Below, piece after piece: positions 1 through 7,830 of a stretch of DNA of 64,000 nt. The stretch's first letter is position 1. Every line of letters starts with the position of its first letter. This DNA comes from Acidimicrobiia bacterium. GTDB lineage: Bacteria > Actinomycetota > Acidimicrobiia > Acidimicrobiales > Bin134. Both the position numbers and the translations under genes were made by a program. A model generated the notes under the pieces. It ran no database searches, was not told the origin of the DNA, and saw only the letters and a list, made by a program, of their open reading frames with translations. Location: contig JAJEGM010000032.1 of the NCBI GenBank assembly GCA_022819825.1, positions 81,151 through 145,150 on the forward strand, written 5' to 3'.

Positions 1-82
1 CGTCGTCATTGCCGCACGCTGCGGCTGCCAGCGCGAAGGCCAGAAGCACAGAGAGCAGCCAGAACAGTTTCTTGTTTCTCAT
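1..82 (-). CDS. ABC polyamine-binding lipoprotein, N-terminus only (PotD-like)
   Basis: Only the first 27 codons lie in the window; the gene runs off the left edge. The visible peptide has a basic start (MRNKKL), a hydrophobic core and a lipobox ending LAAAAC, followed by GNDD. This is a lipoprotein signal peptide cleaved before the Cys. The start codon overlaps the stop of the permease gene upstream (ATGA). Its position as the last gene of a PotA-PotB-PotC operon makes it the likely extracellular polyamine-binding protein. Family assignment rests on context, because the binding domain is not visible. Confidence 0.75.
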   Translation of the reverse strand, partial: MRNKKLFWLLSVLLAFALAAAACGNDD

Positions 83-993
83 TGGTTTATCCCCTCTTTG
101 ATTTGGGTGTTGGTTGTGGATGGAGCTGACACGGCCTGGCGGGCGGCGCGCAGCGATGGGCGCCCGCCGCGGCCGCTGAACTGCTGGAAGGCCAGCGACA
201 AGGCGACGAGGATGACCGATGCGGCCAACATGAGCACCGAGGTGGCGTTGATCAGCGGGGTGACTCCCCGGCGGATGAGGCCGAACACGAACACCGGAAG
301 GGTGGTGGCGCCGGGGCCGGCGGCGAACTGGGTGATGACCACGTCGTCGAGCGACAGGGTGAGGGCCAACAGGGCCCCGCCCGCCACGCCGGGCACGATC
401 TGGGGGAAGGTCACATAGCGGAACGTCTTCCACCGAGTGGCGTAGAGGTCTAAGGCGGCCTCCTCCAACACCTCGCTCATACCCGCCAGTCGGGCCCGCA
501 CCACCACCGACACGAAGCTGATGTTGAAGGCGATGTGGCTGATGGTGATGGAGCCGAGCCCCTTCTGGGCGTCCCAGCCGAACACCGACTCGAGAATGTC
601 GAAGAACTCGGCGAAGAACAGCAGCATCATCACCGCCATGGTCACGTCGGGGATGATGATCGGGAGATAGAGCAGGGCGTCGAACACCTTGCGTCCCCTG
701 AACTTGAAGCGCTCCAGGGCCAAGGCGGCCAGCGTGCCCAGTACCACCGAGATGACGGTGGACAGCAGGGCCACCCGCACCGACACCCACACCGCGTTCT
801 GGAGCTGGCTGTGCTCGACGAAGTCCTGGTACCACTCCAGCGTGAAACCGCCCCACCGGCCCACATTGCGGTCGTCGCTGAACGAGAACACGATCAGCAC
901 GAAGATGGGGGCGAAGAAGAACAGGTAGACCAGCCAGGAGTGGGCCGTTAGAGCGATCTTGGTGGTGCCCCGGGGCTGGACCGTGCTGCTCAT
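79..993 (-). CDS. potC: Spermidine/putrescine-type ABC transporter permease PotC
   Basis: 304-residue integral membrane protein. The N-terminal membrane segment (WLVYLFFFAPIFVLIVFSF) is followed by several more hydrophobic segments. The EAA cytoplasmic loop, which docks on the ATPase, reads EEAALDLYATRWKTFRYVTF in the second half. This is the usual PotC/YdcV size. The start was chosen at the ATG overlapping the stop of potB (ATGA); a longer open frame upstream is only the potB shadow. With PotB it should form the membrane channel of a polyamine importer. The C-terminal 30 residues are polar and Ala/Ser/Thr-rich and not conserved in type. Confidence 0.9.
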   Translation of the reverse strand: MSSTVQPRGTTKIALTAHSWLVYLFFFAPIFVLIVFSFSDDRNVGRWGGFTLEWYQDFVEHSQLQNAVWVSVRVALLSTVISVVLGTLAALALERFKFRGRKVFDALLYLPIIIPDVTMAVMMLLFFAEFFDILESVFGWDAQKGLGSITISHIAFNISFVSVVVRARLAGMSEVLEEAALDLYATRWKTFRYVTFPQIVPGVAGGALLALTLSLDDVVITQFAAGPGATTLPVFVFGLIRRGVTPLINATSVLMLAASVILVALSLAFQQFSGRGGRPSLRAARQAVSAPSTTNTQIKEGINQ

Positions 994-1901
994 AGGTTCC
1001 GGCCCCCAGTTCGGAAGTACACCAGGGTGGCCACCAGCATCACCGCCATCAGCACGAACGACAGCGACGCCCCCACGGGCCAATTCCTCGCCGTAAGGAA
1101 TTGGGTGACGATGTAGGAGCCGAGCAGCGTGGTCTTGGCCCCACCCAGGATCTCGGGGGTCACGTAGGCGCCCAGGCTGGGCACGAACACCAGGATCGAC
1201 CCGGCGATCACCCCGGGCATCGACAGCGGGAGCAGGACCCGCCGAAACGTCTGGAAGCCCGATGCATAGAGGTCGCGGCTGGCCTCTACCAGGCTGAGGT
1301 CGATGCGCTCGATCGACGCATAAAGGGGCAGCACCATGAACGGCAAGAAGCCGTAGACCAGCCCGATCACCACCGCAGAGGTTGTGAACAGCAGCTCCCG
1401 CTCTCCCAGGCCGAGGGCCTCGGAGATGTTGGTAAACAGCCCGTCGTTGCCCAACAGCACCCGCCAGGCGTAGTTGCGCACCAAGAAGTTGGTCCAGAAC
1501 GGGATCATCACGAACACCAGCATCAGGTTGCGGACCAGGGGGGTGCGGGTGGCGATGAAGTAGGCGAACGGGTAGGCCACCACTAAGCAGATCAGCGTGG
1601 TGAGGATGGCCAGCCACAGCGACCGGAACAAGATGTCCCGGACGATGGGCTCGCCCAGCTTGCGGTAGGCGTCGAGGTTCCAGCCCGACAGGTCGGTTCC
1701 GCCAAATCGGTTCCGGGTAGCGAACGAGTAGATCATCACGATCCCCAGCGGGACGGCGAAGAACAGCACCAGGTAGGCGTAGGCCGGGAGTGACAGCAGA
1801 AAGCCCCGGCGAGACGCGGCCCGCTCAGCGGCCTTCTCGAACTCGGGAGTGGCGACGGCCGCTTCCTCGAGCCACTCGGGCCGGTCGGCGACCATCGTCA
1901 T
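990..1901 (-). CDS. potB: Spermidine/putrescine-type ABC transporter permease PotB
   Basis: 303-residue membrane permease. A cytoplasmic N-terminus of about 35 residues precedes a first membrane segment (PAYAYLVLFFAVPLGIVMIY). The EAA loop (VEASRDLYASGFQTFRRVLL) lies near residue 195. The start ATG overlaps the potA stop (ATGA), and the stop overlaps the potC start (ATGA), so potABC are translationally coupled. It partners PotC to form the translocation path for putrescine, spermidine or a related amine. Confidence 0.9.
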   Translation of the reverse strand: MTMVADRPEWLEEAAVATPEFEKAAERAASRRGFLLSLPAYAYLVLFFAVPLGIVMIYSFATRNRFGGTDLSGWNLDAYRKLGEPIVRDILFRSLWLAILTTLICLVVAYPFAYFIATRTPLVRNLMLVFVMIPFWTNFLVRNYAWRVLLGNDGLFTNISEALGLGERELLFTTSAVVIGLVYGFLPFMVLPLYASIERIDLSLVEASRDLYASGFQTFRRVLLPLSMPGVIAGSILVFVPSLGAYVTPEILGGAKTTLLGSYIVTQFLTARNWPVGASLSFVLMAVMLVATLVYFRTGGRNL

Positions 1902-2992
1902 GCCCGCACCACCGAGATAGCGTCGAGCGTCCAGGACACCGCGACTTCCTCGCCAACGTGGGGCCGGTATCCGCCGGGCTGGTTCTCTCGGCGGACCTCA
2001 AGCCGAGCCCAGCCCAGTACCACCGTGTACACCAGGGCGTTGCCCAGATAGGTCACGCTCTCCAGGCGGCCCACCACCGATTGCTGGTCGGCGGGTACCT
2101 CTTCGGGCGGGTGCATCCCGGCCCGCTCCGGTCGCAGGCACACCGCCACCCGGGTGCCGACGGGGAGGTCCGACTTGCCGGGGATGTGGACCCCATTGGC
2201 CAGGCACACCGTGTCGTTCGACACCACCGAGGCGTCGAGCAGGTTGGTCTGGCCGATGAAGTTGGCCACGAAGCGGTTCACTGGGTGCTCGTAGATCTCC
2301 GCGGGAGTGCCAACCTGGAGGAGCTCGCCCTCGTTCATCACCCCGATCCGGTCGGCCATGGTCAGGGCCTCTTCTTGGTCGTGGGTGACGAACACGAAGG
2401 TGATGCCCACCTCGCGCTGGAGCGCCTTGAGCTCGCCCTGCATCTCTTGGCGGAGCTTGAGATCGAGGGCCCCCAGCGGCTCGTCGAGCAGCAGCACCTT
2501 GGGCCGGTTGACCAGCGCCCGGGCCAGCGCCACCCGCTGGCGCTGACCTCCCGAAAGCTGCTGGGAACGGCGCTGCTCTAAGCCTTCGAGACGCACCAGG
2601 CTGATCGCCTCTTGGACTCGGCCGGCGATCTCCTGCTTGGCCACCCGCTGCATCTTGAGCCCGAACGCCACGTTGGCCTCCACCGTCATGTGGGGGAAAA
2701 GGGCGTAGTCCTGGAAGACGGTGTTCACCGGGCGCTTGTTGGGCGGGAGCGTGCCGGCCTCGTCGCCGAAGATCTTGAGGCTGCCCTCGGTGGGGAACTC
2801 CAGTCCGGCAACCATGCGCAGGGTGGTGGTCTTGCCGCACCCCGACGGCCCGAGCAGGGCGAAGAACTCGCCGTCGGCGATTTCCAGGTCCACGTTGTCC
2901 ACCGCCACCACCGACCCGAAGCGCTTGGTGATGGCGGTGAGCTTCACCGCCGCGATCTGCTCGCTCACCTGATGATCCCCCCGGTCGCTCAT
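1898..2992 (-). CDS. potA: Polyamine ABC transporter ATP-binding protein PotA
   Basis: 364-residue ATPase that powers the PotBC channel. It has Walker A GPSGCGKTTT near residue 47, the Q-loop in NTVFQDYALFPHM, signature LSGGQRQRVALARAL, Walker B VLLLDEPLGALD and the H-loop FVTHDQEEALTMAD. A C-terminal TOBE region (from about residue 290; VCLRPERAGMHPP) is typical of CUT1/polyamine ATPases. The start is the ATG that overlaps by one base the TGA of the Lrp gene (TGATG). A longer in-frame extension upstream is Arg-rich shadow of the regulator. Confidence 0.93.
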   Translation of the reverse strand: MSDRGDHQVSEQIAAVKLTAITKRFGSVVAVDNVDLEIADGEFFALLGPSGCGKTTTLRMVAGLEFPTEGSLKIFGDEAGTLPPNKRPVNTVFQDYALFPHMTVEANVAFGLKMQRVAKQEIAGRVQEAISLVRLEGLEQRRSQQLSGGQRQRVALARALVNRPKVLLLDEPLGALDLKLRQEMQGELKALQREVGITFVFVTHDQEEALTMADRIGVMNEGELLQVGTPAEIYEHPVNRFVANFIGQTNLLDASVVSNDTVCLANGVHIPGKSDLPVGTRVAVCLRPERAGMHPPEEVPADQQSVVGRLESVTYLGNALVYTVVLGWARLEVRRENQPGGYRPHVGEEVAVSWTLDAISVVRA

Positions 2993-3450
2993 CAGCCGGT
3001 GCCCCAGCTGTAGGTCTGCTTGACCAGGCGCAGATAGTTCAGCGTCTCCAGGGTGACCACGCCGGGAATGGCCCGGATGCGGTCGTTCACCACCGACATG
3101 AAGGCATCGCTGTCGGAGCACACGATTTCGGCGATGATGTCGAACCGCCCGGCCACGATGATCACGTACTCGGCCTCGCTGATCTCGGCGATGGCGTCGG
3201 CCACGCACCGGGCGTCTCCCGTCACCGAGACCCCCACCAGGGCTTGATAGCCCAATCCCAGCGCCACCGGGTCGGTCACCGCCACCACCTGGATGACTCC
3301 CCGCTCGATCAGCCGGTTGACCCGCTGGCGGGTGGCGGCCTGCGACAGCCCGACCAGCGGCGCGAGCTGCGCGTGGGGCAGGCGCCCGTCGATCTGGAGT
3401 TCGCGGATGATGGCCTTGTCGATGTCGTCGAGATCGAATACCGCGGTCAT
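2992..3450 (-). CDS. Lrp/AsnC-family transcriptional regulator
   Basis: 152 residues, standard length for the family. The N-terminal winged helix-turn-helix covers about residues 8-55 (LPHAQLAPLVGLSQAATRQR, followed by VNRLIERGVI). It is followed by the alpha/beta RAM ligand-binding domain (VGVSVTGDARCVADAIAEI; IVAGRFDIIAEIVC). It sits inside the polyamine operon between the aminotransferase (15-nt gap) and potA (1-nt overlap). It is therefore the obvious candidate for sensing the imported amine or its breakdown product and controlling the divergent promoters at 4825-5005; this role is inferred from position. Confidence 0.9.
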   Translation of the reverse strand: MTAVFDLDDIDKAIIRELQIDGRLPHAQLAPLVGLSQAATRQRVNRLIERGVIQVVAVTDPVALGLGYQALVGVSVTGDARCVADAIAEISEAEYVIIVAGRFDIIAEIVCSDSDAFMSVVNDRIRAIPGVVTLETLNYLRLVKQTYSWGTG

Positions 3451-3465
3451 CTACTCACTCGCCCC

Positions 3466-4824
3466 CTATACCCGGGCCTGGGCCTCGGTCAGCGCAGTGC
3501 GCAAGATCTGGTTGATGCGTTCGAACTCGTCGGGTCCGGCGATCAGCGGCGGAGAGAGCTGGATCACCGGCTCGCCCCGGTCGTCGGCCCGGCAGATCAG
3601 CCCTAAATCGAGAAGTCGATTGGTGAGGAAGCCCCGCAACAGCGATTCGGATTCCTCGGCCGAGAACGACTCCTTGGTGTCGCGGTCTTTCACCAGCTCG
3701 ATCCCGTAGAAGTAGCCCATGCCCCGCACCTCGCCGACGATGGGCAGATCGGCCAGATCATCCAGGGCAGCTCGGAACGCGGCCTCGTTGGCCTGGACGT
3801 GGGCGAGGAGGTGCTCCTTCTCGAAGACGTCGAGATTGGCCATCGCCACCGCGCAGCTCACCGGGTGCCCGGCAAAGGTGAACCCGTGCAGAAACGACTC
3901 GTCGGTGCCTACGAACGGCTCGGCGATGCGGTCGCTGGCGATCATGGCCCCTAGCGGCGCGTAGCCCGATGTCAGGCCCTTGGCGCAGGTGATCATGTCG
4001 GGCACGTAGTCGAGCCGCTCTGATCCGAACATGCTGCCCAGGCGTCCGAACGCGCAGATCACCTCGTCGGACACCAGCAGGATCCCGTATCGGTCGCAGA
4101 TCTCGCGGAGCCGGGTGAAGTACCCGTCGGGCGGCACGAAGCAGCCGCCGGAGTTCTGCACCGGCTCTATGAACACCGCCGCCACCGTCTCGGGCCCTTC
4201 TCGCAAGATGGCCTGTTCGATGTCGTCGGCACAGGCCAGCGTGCAGGCATCGCACGCCGCGCACAGTTCGCAGCGGTATCGGTTGGTGTTGGCGGCGTGG
4301 CTCACACCGGGCACCAGCGGCTCGAAAGGCTCCCGTATCTCGCTCAACCCAGTTATGGACAGCGCCCCCAGGGAAGTGCCGTGGTACGAGAGATCGCGGC
4401 TGACCACCTTGTGGCGCTCGGGCTGGCCGATCACCTTGAAGTACTGGCGGGCCAGCTTCCAGGCCGACTCCACCGCCTCCGACCCGCCGGTGGTGAAGAA
4501 CACCCGGTTCAGGTCTCCGGGAGTAAACGAGGCCAGACGGGCGGCCAACTCCACTGCTCCGGGATGGGCGTAGGTCCAGATCGGGAAGTAGCCGAGCTGT
4601 GAGGCCTGCCGTCCGGCCGCTTCGGCAAGCTCCTCTCGCCCGTGGCCCACTTGGGACACGAAGAGGCCGGCCAATCCGTCGAGGTATTGGTTGCCTTTGG
4701 CATCCCACACGTAGCAGCCGTCGCCTCGCTCCATGATGCGCATGCGGTCGACCGCGCTGCCGAGGCTGCTGAAGTGGCCCCACAAGTGGCGGTCGGCCAA
4801 CGCGACCAGATCGTCGTGCTGCAT
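3466..4824 (-). CDS. Class III aminotransferase, putrescine/omega-amine:pyruvate type
   Basis: 452-residue PLP enzyme of fold type I. The PLP lysine is K282 in ITCAKGLTSGYAPLG. The cofactor-binding VSDEVICAFGR and the TTGGSEAVESAWKLAR segment are also clear. Sequence and context (pot genes, aldehyde dehydrogenase) fit a putrescine or diamine aminotransferase that produces 4-aminobutanal. An unusual feature is a cysteine-rich insertion at residues 185-198 with spacing CxxCxxCxxCxxxC, placed after the YHG segment. It looks like a metal or Fe-S site and is not part of the catalytic core. First gene of the leftward operon. Confidence 0.88.
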   Translation of the reverse strand: MQHDDLVALADRHLWGHFSSLGSAVDRMRIMERGDGCYVWDAKGNQYLDGLAGLFVSQVGHGREELAEAAGRQASQLGYFPIWTYAHPGAVELAARLASFTPGDLNRVFFTTGGSEAVESAWKLARQYFKVIGQPERHKVVSRDLSYHGTSLGALSITGLSEIREPFEPLVPGVSHAANTNRYRCELCAACDACTLACADDIEQAILREGPETVAAVFIEPVQNSGGCFVPPDGYFTRLREICDRYGILLVSDEVICAFGRLGSMFGSERLDYVPDMITCAKGLTSGYAPLGAMIASDRIAEPFVGTDESFLHGFTFAGHPVSCAVAMANLDVFEKEHLLAHVQANEAAFRAALDDLADLPIVGEVRGMGYFYGIELVKDRDTKESFSAEESESLLRGFLTNRLLDLGLICRADDRGEPVIQLSPPLIAGPDEFERINQILRTALTEAQARV

Positions 4825-5005
4825 CGATGGTGCCCCCTACTCCGGCTAGTGATTACCGATTTAACACCAGAAAGGCCACTAGTGCAACCGATTCGGTTGT
4901 GATTTTCGATTCGACAACTAGTTTTTGCCAAAACAGGGGCTTGATTGTGCGGGTTTGGTGCTGCAATATGAGCAAGGCAACAAAGAGTGCGGGGGTAGCA
5001 GAATC
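4825..5005. promoter_or_regulatory. Divergent promoter region of the polyamine island with palindromic operator
   Basis: 181-nt gap between the aminotransferase (leftward) and aldehyde dehydrogenase (rightward). It contains a perfect palindrome CAACCGATTCGGTTG at 4885-4899 (7-bp arms, 1-bp centre). This is bracketed by two copies of ACTAGT, one ending at 4883 and one about 30 bp downstream. The segment is markedly AT-richer than the genes around it. It is the natural binding place for the Lrp/AsnC regulator encoded in the operon, although the bound protein is unknown. A GGGGG tract near 4992 serves the aldehyde dehydrogenase start. Confidence 0.55.
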
Positions 5006-6427
5006 ATGCTGACGGACAACTACATCAACGGGAAGTTCCAGCCAGCGATTGAAGGGGCGACCGATCAGGTGGTGAATCCGGCCACCGGAAAGGTGATCGG
5101 CGACGTGGCGTCCAGCTCGGCAGCTGATGTTGACGCCGCGGTCCAGGCCGCGGCCGCGGCCTTCCCCGAGTGGTCGGCCAAGACTCCCCGCGAGCGCAGC
5201 GAGATCCTCCACAAGGTGGCCGACATCGTGGAGGAGAACGTGGCCGAGCTGTCTGAGCTCGAGTGCGAGAACGTGGGCAAGCCGGTGTCGATCATCGAAT
5301 TCGAAATGGACCAGCTGTGTGACAACTGGCGGTTTTTCGCCTCCGCGGGGCGCTTCCTCGACGGCAAGGCCGCCGGTGAATACCTCGAGGGCTACACCTC
5401 GATGGTGCGCCGCGACCCCATCGGGGTGGTGGGCTCCATCGCCCCGTGGAACTACCCGCTGTTCATGGCGACATGGAAGCTCGGCCCGCCGCTGGCGGTC
5501 GGCAACACTGTGGTTCTGAAGCCCTCCGAGCTCACCCCCTACACAACGCTGCGGCTGGCTGAATTGCTCCAGGACGTGCTTCCCCCCGGGGTCTTCAACG
5601 TGGTGTGCGGCCAGGGCCAAGCCGCCGGCGTGCCGCTGGTGCAGCACCCCGACGTGGCCATGGTGTCGCTCACCGGTTCGGTGGCCGCCGGGAAGTCGGT
5701 GGCCCAAGAGGCGTCGGACTCGCTCAAGAGGGTCCACCTCGAACTGGGCGGTAAGGCGCCGGTGATCGTGTTCGACGACGCCGACGTCGAAGCAGTGGTG
5801 GCCAATCTGCGCGACAACAGCTTCTACAACACCGGCCAAGACTGCACCGCTCCTTGCCGGGTTATCGCCGGGTCCAAGGTGCACGACGACTTTGTGGCCC
5901 AGCTCACCGATGCCGCCGGCTCCGTGGTCACCGGCGACCCCACCGATGAGGACACCGAGATGGGCCCATTGGTGTCCGACGTGCAGCTCAACCGGGTGTC
6001 GGGATACGTCGAGCGGGCGGCCGAAGCCGGTGCGGAGATCACCATCGGGGGCGGCCCGCGCGACAGCGAGGGCTACTTCTACCAGCCATCGGTGGTAGTC
6101 GGGGTGGATCAGGCGTCGGAGATTGTGCAGCGGGAAGTGTTCGGCCCGGTCATCACCGTGCAGGCGGTACCCGATGAGGAGACGGCGCTGGCCTGGGCCA
6201 ACGACTGCGACTACGGGCTGGCTGCCAGCGTGTGGACCAACGACGTGGGCCGGGCCATGCGCATGGCCAAGGGGCTGCGGTTCGGCACGGTGTGGGTGAA
6301 CGACCACATCCCGATCATCTCGGAGATGCCCCACGGCGGCTTCAAGCAGTCGGGCTACGGCAAGGACATGTCGCTCTACGCCCTCGACCACTACACCGAG
6401 CTCAAGCACGTCATGGTGAAGCACTGA
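5006..6427 (+). CDS. NAD(P)-dependent aminoaldehyde dehydrogenase (4-aminobutyraldehyde type)
   Basis: 473-residue aldehyde dehydrogenase superfamily enzyme. General base E246 (LELGGKAP) and nucleophile C280 (GQDCTAPCR) are separated by the canonical 34 residues. SIAPWNYPL and LTGSVAAGKSV match the NAD-binding and substrate tunnel motifs. The GQDCTAPCR context resembles PatD/gamma-aminobutyraldehyde dehydrogenases. It would oxidise the aminoaldehyde made by the divergent aminotransferase to GABA. The start ATG at 5006 (MLTDNYINGKF) is preferred over an upstream non-ATG extension because it has a G-rich RBS and matches family N-termini. Heads the rightward operon. Confidence 0.9.
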   Translation: MLTDNYINGKFQPAIEGATDQVVNPATGKVIGDVASSSAADVDAAVQAAAAAFPEWSAKTPRERSEILHKVADIVEENVAELSELECENVGKPVSIIEFEMDQLCDNWRFFASAGRFLDGKAAGEYLEGYTSMVRRDPIGVVGSIAPWNYPLFMATWKLGPPLAVGNTVVLKPSELTPYTTLRLAELLQDVLPPGVFNVVCGQGQAAGVPLVQHPDVAMVSLTGSVAAGKSVAQEASDSLKRVHLELGGKAPVIVFDDADVEAVVANLRDNSFYNTGQDCTAPCRVIAGSKVHDDFVAQLTDAAGSVVTGDPTDEDTEMGPLVSDVQLNRVSGYVERAAEAGAEITIGGGPRDSEGYFYQPSVVVGVDQASEIVQREVFGPVITVQAVPDEETALAWANDCDYGLAASVWTNDVGRAMRMAKGLRFGTVWVNDHIPIISEMPHGGFKQSGYGKDMSLYALDHYTELKHVMVKH

Positions 6428-7830
6428 GCTCGAAGAGCTGGGCACCGCAGGCGCTGGCTGCCGCCAAGCCCGCGGTGTTCTGGTCGGATCGCGACGACGC
6501 CCCGGTCGCCACACCCCCGCTGGCGGGAACAATCGAAGTCGATTTGGCGATCATCGGCGGCGGCTTCACCGGTCTTTGGACCGCGCTTCAGGCCTTGGAG
6601 GACGAGCCGGGATTGCGGGTGGCAGTGCTAGAGGCCGAGCACTGCGGGTTTGGGGCCAGCTCCCGCAACGGCGGCTTTTGCGACTCGTCGCTCACCCACG
6701 GGCTGGCCAACGGACTTTCTCATTGGCCGGAAGAGATCGAGACCCTGCTCAGGCTTGGCCGCGAGAACTTCTCCGGACTGGCTGACAGCCTCGAGCGTCA
6801 CCGTATTGATGCCGACTTCCAACTCTGTCCCGAGATTGGGGTGGCCACCGAGCCCTGGCACATGAACGGTCTTGCCGAGGACATTGAGCACTATCGGGCC
6901 TTCGGTGAGGACGTCGACCTGCTGGATGCTGAGCAGATGCAGGCCCGGGTGCATTCCCCGACCTATCTCGGGGGAATGATCCGGCGCAACGACGTGGCCT
7001 TGGTTGATCCGGCCCGACTTGGTTGGGGGCTGCGGTCAGCCGTCGAGTCATTGGGGGGCGCAGTCCACGATGACACGCCGGCCAATGCCGTCTACCGCAA
7101 AGGAAGCCATCTCGAAATTCACATTCCCAGTGGACGAGTTCTGGCCGATCGCGCCGTAATGGCCACAAATGCCTATCACGGTCCGGTCAGACGCCCCCGC
7201 CGCTACACGATCCCCGTGTACGACCATGTGCTGGTGACCGAGCCGCTCTCTGTTGAGCAGATGGCCTCCGTAGGGTGGGCCGAGCGCGAGGGTTTGGGCG
7301 ACGTGTCCAACCTGTTCCACTACTACCGGCTCACTGCCGACAATCGGATTCTTTGGGGCGGCTACGACGCCACCTACCACTTCAACAACGGCGTGGGCGC
7401 TCGCCACGACCAAAGCGATGTGACGCATACCCGGCTGGCCGAGCACTTCTTTGAGACGTTCCCCCAGCTTGAAGGGCTGTCGTTCAGCCATCGCTGGGGC
7501 GGGCCCATCGGCACCACTACCCGATTTACTGCGACCTGGGGCACCGCCCACCGAGGTCGTCTGGCGTGGGTAGCGGGGTACACCGGCCTCGGGGTGGGGG
7601 CCAGTCGGTTCGGGGCCCGGGTAGCGCTGGACTTGGCGTATGGCCGACGAACCGAGCGCACCGATCTCCAGATGGTGCGCAAGCCCCCGGTGCCGTTCCC
7701 TCCGGAGCCGGCTCGGTGGGCCGGTGTGCAGCTCACCCGCAAGGCCCTCCAACGGTCGGATCGACGGGGCGGTAAGCGGGGTCTGTGGCTGAGTCTGCTC
7801 GACCGCTTCGGCGTGGGGTTCGACTCATGA
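6424..7830 (+). CDS. FAD-dependent amine oxidoreductase (DadA/PuuB-like), first copy
   Basis: About 468 residues. A Rossmann FAD motif (VDLAIIGGGFTGLWTAL) lies near residue 45, the FAD-contacting FGASSRNGGF segment follows, and a C-terminal AGYTGLGVGASRFGARVALD closes the fold. The family oxidises amines or amino acids (gamma-glutamylputrescine oxidase, glycine or D-amino acid oxidases). The start is uncertain: no ATG precedes the FAD motif. A CTG at 6424 would overlap the upstream stop (CTGA), and a GTG at 6475 would remove about 17 residues. Translationally linked to the aldehyde dehydrogenase upstream and overlapping the next gene (ATGA). Confidence 0.85.
   Translation: MSSKSWAPQALAAAKPAVFWSDRDDAPVATPPLAGTIEVDLAIIGGGFTGLWTALQALEDEPGLRVAVLEAEHCGFGASSRNGGFCDSSLTHGLANGLSHWPEEIETLLRLGRENFSGLADSLERHRIDADFQLCPEIGVATEPWHMNGLAEDIEHYRAFGEDVDLLDAEQMQARVHSPTYLGGMIRRNDVALVDPARLGWGLRSAVESLGGAVHDDTPANAVYRKGSHLEIHIPSGRVLADRAVMATNAYHGPVRRPRRYTIPVYDHVLVTEPLSVEQMASVGWAEREGLGDVSNLFHYYRLTADNRILWGGYDATYHFNNGVGARHDQSDVTHTRLAEHFFETFPQLEGLSFSHRWGGPIGTTTRFTATWGTAHRGRLAWVAGYTGLGVGASRFGARVALDLAYGRRTERTDLQMVRKPPVPFPPEPARWAGVQLTRKALQRSDRRGGKRGLWLSLLDRFGVGFDS

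Noticed and set aside
4853..6532. 559-residue minus-strand open frame opposite the aldehyde dehydrogenase
   Set aside because: His/Arg/Gly-rich composition typical of antisense to a GC-rich gene; the plus strand encodes a complete aldehyde dehydrogenase.
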